Part shown: positions 57,301 to 64,000 of the stretch, piece by piece
How positions within the stretch are numbered: position 1 is the stretch's first letter
How the letters are laid out: each line of letters starts with the position of its first letter
Origin: Bilabrum cf. latius
Lineage: Eukaryota > Bigyra: Bicosoecida > Bigyra > Bicosoecida
Assembly (NCBI GenBank): GCA_965178125.1
Contig: OZ237751.1
Location: 434,001-498,000 of the forward strand
DNA: 64,000 bases
Reading direction: 5' to 3'
Position numbers and translations under genes: made by a program
Notes under the pieces: model-generated
Databases searched by the model: none
Told to the model about the DNA's origin: nothing
The model's input: the letters and a program-made list of their open reading frames with translations, nothing else

Positions 57301-60300
57301 CAGAGTAGGCGAACCAGCGAGGCAGCGGCCTTCGACCCGGAGCTCTGGCTCCGCAGCGTGTTCAGCTCGGAGACGCGGTAGAAGACGAGGCGCGGACTTG
57401 ACAATCCCCTGTCCGGGTAGCACTCCAGATCGTGGAGAAAGCTCAATATCGTCAAGGAAGTAGGTGCGGCTGCCACGCAGATCCAGAATGTCATTCCCGA
57501 GGACGGCGAGCTGGACGTGTTTGGGCAAGATGATCACCTCGGAGACGTTGAGGCTGAGGCAAATCGGATTTGGTTGCTTCATGCGAGGGGTTCATCGTTG
57601 GATGAGGTAGGTGTCGCAGTTGAGACCGTGCTACGTCGACGGCCGTTGCTATCCATGCACGCTCTTCGTAACAGCTTGCGTGTTGTGCGCGAGAGGTGGA
57701 GCAGCAGGCAGCCGGATGCCGTCCATGAGGATGTGGATCGCTCCCGCTCCGATGGGAAGCCGACGTACGCCAACCCAGCCCTGACTCCCAAAGAGGGCCG
57801 TATGACTCCAAGGCACAAGCTCCAGGCAGAATCGATCATGTCGACCAGAAACAGAGCAATGTCAACTAGAACAAAGGCGCATTTCTGGGGCGATCACGCC
57901 CCAAGTTCCTAGCAAGACGGCATGTTGACTGTGCGGGGCATCCCTGGGGTGCAGAAGGCCGGCGGGGGGCAGGGGCAGCAGCTCGCTACCACAGTGCTCA
58001 TGGGTCTCGATGATGCTGCCAGGTCATCGCAGCGGTCGAGCGCCGGCGGGTCAGCCGGTGGCCGCCGTGGCGCCCGGCGGTCCAGCATTGTGGATGCTGC
58101 CGAGCGGTAGAAGCGGGACCGGAAGCTGTTTGCTCTGTTCTCTATGGCTTCGGCGGTACTTCCGCACGCGGGCCCGTCCAAGCATGCGCTAGCTCTCGTG
58201 CGAGTCGTCCAGCCGTGGCAGTTCGTCAGGCTTGGCTGGGTCGGTGAACGGATTCGGGCGCTTGCTGCCGCTTCGTTGCTAAAGCCTAACCGACCCACTC
58301 TGCCGAAACCTGTTCCTTCGAGGCGCCCGAAGCCCCCGGTGTCCCAGCGTCCGAACCGGGCTCTATCGAGGAAGGCCTCACTGCTGAGGCGCATGCGAGG
58401 CGCTGCTAGAACTGTGCAGACGCTCGTGTCATTCGGTAGCGCAAACAAACGGTCCAAAAAAGACCCGTCTCAACCTTCATTGGCGCCGAAGAGGTCAATT
58501 TTGTCCTAGATGGGCTCGAGCGTGGGTGCGTCGCCGACTGCCGTTGCACCGACCACCTCGGCCACTGGATCAATAGTACACCAAGTAGGGGTCTCCAAAG
58601 CCTCAAATGTGACAAGTGTTCGAGTGTCGGGCTCTAGTACAAGCAGCAACAACAAGGTCCTTGGCTTGAGCAGCTCCAAGAGTCCCGGATCAGGTGGGTC
58701 GCCGGAGAGTCGCTCGAGCAGCCCCGTGAAGGGGATTCTGAGGAACTCCAGCCCGAAAGCAGGTCCAAAGGAAGTGAGGTTGGCAGTTTCTCTTGATAAG
58801 AGTGAAGTCCCTGCGATTTCTGCAGCAATCGCGTCAAAGTGGCAGCCATGGCTGGCGCTGAAGCGCATCTGTGCGGTGCTGTTGGCCATGGCTGGCAGCG
58901 AGCTGGAGCCGGCCTGCGTCGATCTTCTAAACGCAGTGAGCGACAACACCCGGCGCAATGTGATCTCATGGCTACATCAAGAATATCGAAGAAGTCTCAA
59001 GAAGGGGGCCGCCGCCGGTGGTGGCATCGGCAGTGTGACCAGATCGAGACCCCTTCTGAAGCGGCTCACAAAGGTGCTCTTGGCTTCTATGCCCTATTCA
59101 TTGTCCAAGCGAGCAACAGAGGCGCTACAAGCAACCGACAGAGTCGGTCCAGGGCTATCGTTTGCAGTGGCAGACCAGGGCGCCGACCGTGCCATGCAGT
59201 TCATGGCAGGCTGGCTGCAGCCGACGATGCCGTCATGGTCTGCGGCTGACGCTGGCACCGAGACCTTCAAGACTAGCACCCAGCTTGTCTGTGGCGACGT
59301 GCTGGTGGAGGCGGGGACACTTGGAGCCGCAGACGAAGACATGCTGGAGATAACTCCAACGAACGCTTTCTTGGACGCCATCGATGCCGGCCTGGTCCCC
59401 GAGTCTGTCCCAGGCACGGCTCGCAACGTCCGCGATGCACTCGCTGATGCGTGGTCGCCCGTCTCAGATACGAGCGATGCTATCATTCCAAAGCACAACG
59501 CAAGCCAAGCATGGCTGAGACTAGTCCTTACTGGTGCTGACGAAGCCGAAGGCGAGAATGCATGGCACGATCGCGCGCTGGCGACTGACACGGTGCCCGA
59601 CGAAACCGTAGTACCGGCCCACGCAGTTGTGCGCCACGCGCGCGTGCAGGCTTGGGTCCGGGCTGCGCTGGACACAGAAGCAGCCGAACGAGTAGAGCGA
59701 GCCGCCGGAGTGAAGGCCGATGCGTTGTCTGCATCAGCCAAGCGATTCCGGTAGCACCACGCGGCCAGTGTGGCGGAGGCCGTTGGCATGCGGATCGATG
59801 TTCTGGGCGGTCTATTCGATGGACATGATGTGTCAATTCTGCACAGCTCGCCTTCGGTCGAGTCACGGATTTCCACTCCGCTTCGTCGAAAGACTGGAAG
59901 CCCGAGCGTTTCGGAGCTAGTCGCACAGACAATGTCCATGCGAAAGCGACGCAGTAGGCTCAGCATCGGTCTGCCGTCGTTTTGGGTCGGAAACGGCGCG
60001 CATCCTATGCTTGTGAATGGCATTCAGGCGAAAGGAAGCATGACGAAGGGGTCAAGGACAGACTAGGCCAAAGAGGCTGCGGCCCTCCAGCGCAAGCAAG
60101 CACTGCAGCAAGCAACTCGAGCCAGGTCACTCAGCGCTAACAGGGACGAACCAAGCTACCGGCCTTCAGGTGACATTGCAACGACGGAGAATGATGTACC
60201 GCCGGGGCCCATGGTAAAGATTCGTTCGTTCACTGGGGAAGTTTTGCGTGGAGCAACCCCAAGCGACCAGGTCGAGACCACGGAGGTCTCACCGCTCGTG

Positions 60301-63300
60301 GCAGGTTCCAGCCGTTTGATTCGGACCACGAGCATGAAGCGCGGTGCCATGGCAACGAATTCCAGCTCTCCTGGATAGGCCAGCCTCCAAGCATCACCAA
60401 GCAGAGCAGATTCACCGGATAGCGACGGGGCAGATGCGTCATCTTCCATGCAGAATATGCTGGCGTCGAACCTCGAGAAGCACCTAGTGCGTGCGCAGTC
60501 CTTGCAGGAGGTGCTCGAGAACAAGGACGCGGGCAGGGGATTCGAGCAAGGATACGAGCAAGCCAGAGGAGAACGAGCTGCGACGCAGCAGCGCTTGCGG
60601 CGCGGTGATGGGGCGCAAACTCCGCAGTTCCGTGGGGATGATGAGCAACCTCTGAATGCGACAACGGGTTCTGCTACCTTGGATGAGGAAGCCACGCCTG
60701 GTGTTGTAGCTGAGAAGGAAGATGATGAGTTGAGTGGCAAGGGTGAAGATTTAATGGGCGGTTTCGAGGACGTAGAGGATGACACCCCGAAGCCTTCGCC
60801 GAGCACGGAGGAGTTGCTGGACGATGCTACCGGAGTAATCGGTTTAGATTCAGAAGCGTCTGGGAGTTCTCGTAAAGCTGGTGGCGAGTCAAACGACGAT
60901 CCAGAGGCTGATGATTCGTCCGACGATTCGTTGGACGAGCTGGACGTGAGCTTTGCATCGTCAGTGGCGATTCCAGCGAACGGTCTGCAGGCCGATGAGC
61001 TGGGGCTGCTTGACATCTCCGACGTGCATGCGGATGGCCGAGACAGGAAACACAAGAAGCACGGATCCAAGAAAAGCAGAGATAAGGAGAAGGACGATGC
61101 ATCCAAGTCGCAAGCTAGTAGCAGCGATTCAGGCTCATCTTTAGGCAGCCGTCCGAGCAAGACCAGCAGCAACCGCAGCAAGAAATCAGGGCTACAGGCT
61201 GCGTTCGATGCATTTGAGTCTGATTCTGAATAGAGCAGCAGCGAGGCCTCCCAAAGAGACAACGATGATCCTACACTGGACAGAGGAGGGGGTAAGCGCT
61301 TGCATCGCAAGGCAAGTAAAAGATAGCGGAACCGTCGGCCGGGCAGCAAAGGCGACATGAAGCGACCAGCCAGCGTGCGAGCCATGTCGCGAGGCTCGAC
61401 CCGCGCTCAGCTCACGAGCAGTCCTCGAGGCCACCGAGTCCGCACACGGGCAGAAACACTGGCAAGTGCCACTGCCAGTGGGTAGGAGACCGTGCGGGGC
61501 GACAGACGCCACTCGAAGTCCCACCGAAACCGCAAGCGAACGAACTCGGAGGACAGCTCTGGCAGCGGCAGCAACACAGGCTCTGACTCGGAAGAGAGCC
61601 TGGATGATGAGGGCAAGAAAGTTCTTCGGAAAGCGTTCGGTGCGAAGGATCGTGGCTCCATGCATTCAGATGACGGCTCGGGCGAAGACAAGGAGCAGAT
61701 GGGCGGGGCAGCCGCAGACAAGCGCAAGGACCACGATGACAAGCAGCATCGCAAGCACGGTAGAGGTTCAAAGAAGCAGAAGGGAAAGGGTCACGCTGAC
61801 GGTCAGCAGGCTGGGTCAGTGGCTAAGCAGCAGAGAGACATCATCAACGCTCAGCTGCAGGCGCTCACGGGAGCCGGGAATGACAGCGCACGGGCCGCGT
61901 CGGCCCAGTCCTTCCGTCTGGGTAGCAGAGCAGGAAGCAGTCGTGCGCCAGTCAAGGTAGGCGAGACTGGAAGCTCGGGGCAGGTGCGCGACGAGGATCT
62001 GGATGTGGACGTGGACGAGCTTGTGGAAGATGAGGACCTGGACGAGGAGGACGAGCCGAATGCTGGATCGAAGAAATCCTCCTCGCCCAGGGCAAGACAC
62101 GGCAGCAGCATGCGTGCAGGAAGCATGCGGGCCGGCTCATCGCATTCAAAGCACCGCAGCAGGTCCGGATCAAGAGAGAGCCGATCCGGAGCTCGAAGTC
62201 CGCGCATTGCTCAGTATTCTGCGGAAGGAATCCGCATCGAGCCTGACCACGGCAGAGGTGCCAGTGCAGGCCCAGACAGGAGTGTTTCGAATCAGCTAGT
62301 TTCAGCCATCCAAACTGGGGAGCTTTTTGTTGCAAAGAAGCCGGGCAAGTCGTTGCTTGCTGCAGACTCTGCAGAGTCTCAGCCTGGAACGAAGGACGAG
62401 TTTGGGCTAGTGCGCCTTGGACAGGGGCAGGGGTCAGCAAGCGGTGCTGGAATGGAGCCAAAGATTTCTCTGTCTCAAATGCAAGCAGACGAGCTTATTG
62501 AGGCAGGGACGAGGACCGTTGGTGGCAAGATTAAAGGCAAGAGCAAGGGCAGACGCCGCTCAATGTCTCGCCGCTCTTCCATGCAACGGAGCAAAGCAGC
62601 TCTGTTCGAGAAGCGAGAAAAACGGGCACAGCGACGCTTCTCCGTTGCTGTCGCCAACACATCTTCTGTTCAGAGACTGAGTCACATGAAATCTACCGCG
62701 GCATCAAAAGCAGCAGACTACGGAACTGGGATGCCCACGCGATTTCGGAAGCAGAGGAGGAGGGCATCCATCGCAGCGACGGGCGGCAGGCTGCTTCAGA
62801 GCGAGACGGGTCAAGTCAAGAATTCCCGTGCTAAGACGAAGGCTGTGGTGGTCAGGATGATGCTAGCGAGCAAGGCATAGTCCTAGAAAGACGGCTCCAA
62901 ACCAGAGCATTCTCCCTCGACCGCACCCGCCGCAGCCAAAGCCAAGTCTGGGCGGTAGCTTCCCAAGCTTGCCATCAAGATCGCTGACCCAAGCGCAGCT
63001 GCTGCCGGGGCCAGCAGCAGCACCAAATCGAAGTCGGCTGCATCCTCGTCTGCCGCAGCGCGTCATCAGAATCAGAATCGGCACCACGAGCAGCCCATCC
63101 ACTCGGCCGATAAAACGGCCCAGGCTCTGGACGGACTCGCTAGGCAGCGCAACTCCGATTGGATCTCCGAGCAGATCGGCGCCAACGAGGACTGCTTACC
63201 TTCCGCACTCAAGAAGAAACTCAGGTTGCTTGCTCAGGAAGTGGCGGCCGGCTCACACGCCGATGTGTCGAAGAGAGTTGAAGAGGCAGCGGCGGCAAGC

Positions 63301-64000
63301 CACAAGATTGCCAACTCCAAAGCATCTTCTGGGGCAAGCACTGGCAGTGCAGGCAGCAAGCATTACTGGGATGCAAGAGCTCCGATAGAGGCTGAGGGCT
63401 CGCAAGGGATGAGCCCCGCAAGCAGCCTGGGTGACGTAGTTTCGTTTGCAATCCAGAAGACTCTGGGAACGGCCGATGCGGCCCTTTCAAAGGCGAAGCC
63501 ATCAACCGTCGACGGCCAGGACGGAGAGCCTCCAGAGGACGAATCACTGCTGAACGATCCTGTCGCGCAGCACAAGGCCGATGCGCTTCGAAAAGACAAA
63601 GATGAGCGGCTGCACAACCGGATTGCGCTGGCATGCGCCACCCCGTTCTCCCGGGGAGTCAATCTAGCTGTCATAGACGACCTATCCAGGGCTTCCTTCA
63701 TCTCTTACTATGAGAGTGGAGAATATGGCCGGGGCGTGAAGCTGGCATGCAAGATTACCAAGCGCTATCTAAGGTCTCTCGTGCGCCCAAGTGAGATTGC
63801 GCAGCGGGCGAAGCAGGCAGCTGAGCTGTCTCAGTCTATGGGTGGTGGCCTCGGCATGGCGGGCAAAGGACGCAAGCTGGGTGCAGGGGCTGGGCACGCA
63901 GCCGCGCGGGGCCTCCGGTCAAGGCCCGGCTCCAAGCAGCGGGTGGTAGTGATCGATGTTGATGACACGGCTCTCAGCAGCTACCAATACATGCTTCGAA
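51370..64000 (+). CDS. Giant multidomain protein, >4,200 residues, 29 in-frame TAG, 3' end beyond window
   Basis: One frame from ATG 51370 (MSLEIDSKFVDSSIESDFDD) to the window edge with 29 TAG and no TAA or TGA. Recognisable pieces: a polyGln tract (52573-52605); a Tudor-like module (YKRGDRVVVRVPGRESFRG, then SHPDGTYDVRQ) near 55.3 kb; TPR-like helices (AYVFAVDILLSMGRKEEASA, LAHLKCGHLRDAVMHLRVAV) near 56.2 kb; long Ser/Asp/Lys-rich disordered segments at 60.4-62.9 kb; and at the very end RVVVIDVDDTALSSYQYM, a HAD-superfamily motif I (DxDDT) like that of class B/HAD-IIIB acid phosphatases. Other helical regions (54.1-54.8 kb, 58.8-59.7 kb) are unassigned. Whether this is one protein or carries unseen introns cannot be settled here, but no intron is needed to keep the frame open. 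Confidence 0.83.
52573..52605 (+). repeat. CAG/CAA polyglutamine tract
   Basis: Eleven consecutive Gln codons, mostly CAG, inside the giant gene. Confidence 0.95.

Noticed and set aside
1-64000. Widespread pseudogenes or sequencing errors as the cause of TAG-interrupted frames
   Set aside because: Only TAG interrupts, never TGA or frameshifts, and protein families continue intact on both sides in about 20 independent genes.
1-64000. UAG = Leu, as in some rhizarian and ciliate nuclear codes
   Set aside because: Conserved columns at several TAGs call for Gln, paralogous positions show His, Arg or Glu, and TAG replaces CAG in repeats. The S6 site of the channel alone would have tolerated Leu.
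1-64000. A ciliate-type code with both UAA and UAG as Gln
   Set aside because: No TAA was found inside any supported frame, two genes appear to end at TAA, and the GC-rich composition is unlike typical ciliates.

Overview
This window is compact, GC-rich nuclear DNA from a microbial eukaryote. It holds 23 protein-coding genes on both strands, mostly 20-400 bp apart, with at least seven short GT-AG introns (74-167 nt). Eukaryote-specific families are present: the U5 snRNP factor AAR2, the Pol III factor BDP1, CHID1, a RanBP2-finger/RBR ubiquitin ligase, a six-TM voltage-gated channel and a G8/CEMIP-type surface protein. The species cannot be named from this sequence.

The main result is a changed genetic code. 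Read with the standard code, almost every gene breaks into pieces at TAG. Read with TAG as sense, 21 of the 23 genes become one continuous frame or two frames joined by a consensus intron (two genes contain no TAG), and homology runs straight through the TAGs. I count about 120 in-frame TAG codons. Of the 21 genes whose ends lie in the window, 19 end in TGA, two in TAA and none in TAG. TAG falls at positions where the family has a conserved glutamine (alpha-L-fucosidase, FAD oxidoreductase, inosine/xanthosine triphosphatase) and replaces CAG inside Gln-rich repeats, so the code appears to be UAG = Gln with UGA and probably UAA as stops. Known nuclear Gln codes in ciliates, dasycladalean algae, oxymonads and hexamitids usually reassign UAA together with UAG; UAG alone is rarer.

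Layout: 1-5.6 kb pyroglutamyl peptidase (-, cut by the window edge), AAR2 (+), BDP1 (-). 5.7-14.8 kb CHID1 (-), an LRR protein, a tandem C2H2 zinc-finger protein, an ankyrin protein and a four-TM protein (all +). 14.9-21.6 kb a 2,182-residue single-domain cation channel (+). 21.8-29.4 kb a small mitochondrial membrane protein (-), a G8/CEMIP-like type I membrane protein (+) and a TEX30-like hydrolase with an RGG-rich tail (+). 29.5-34.7 kb tandem RanBP2-finger/RING paralogues, one truncated and one a full RBR ligase (+). 35.0-43.2 kb a membrane-anchored Kelch protein, two unrecognised proteins and a kinase-ARM fusion (all -). 43.6-49.1 kb a divergent pair, alpha-L-fucosidase (-) and secreted FAD oxidoreductase (+), then an inosine/xanthosine triphosphatase (-). 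49.2-64 kb a coiled-coil protein (-) and a giant gene (+) that stays open for more than 4,200 codons, contains 29 TAG, and runs off the right edge.

No rRNA, tRNA, CRISPR array or transposable element was recognised. All starts, introns and functions are inferred from reading the sequence; no searches were run.
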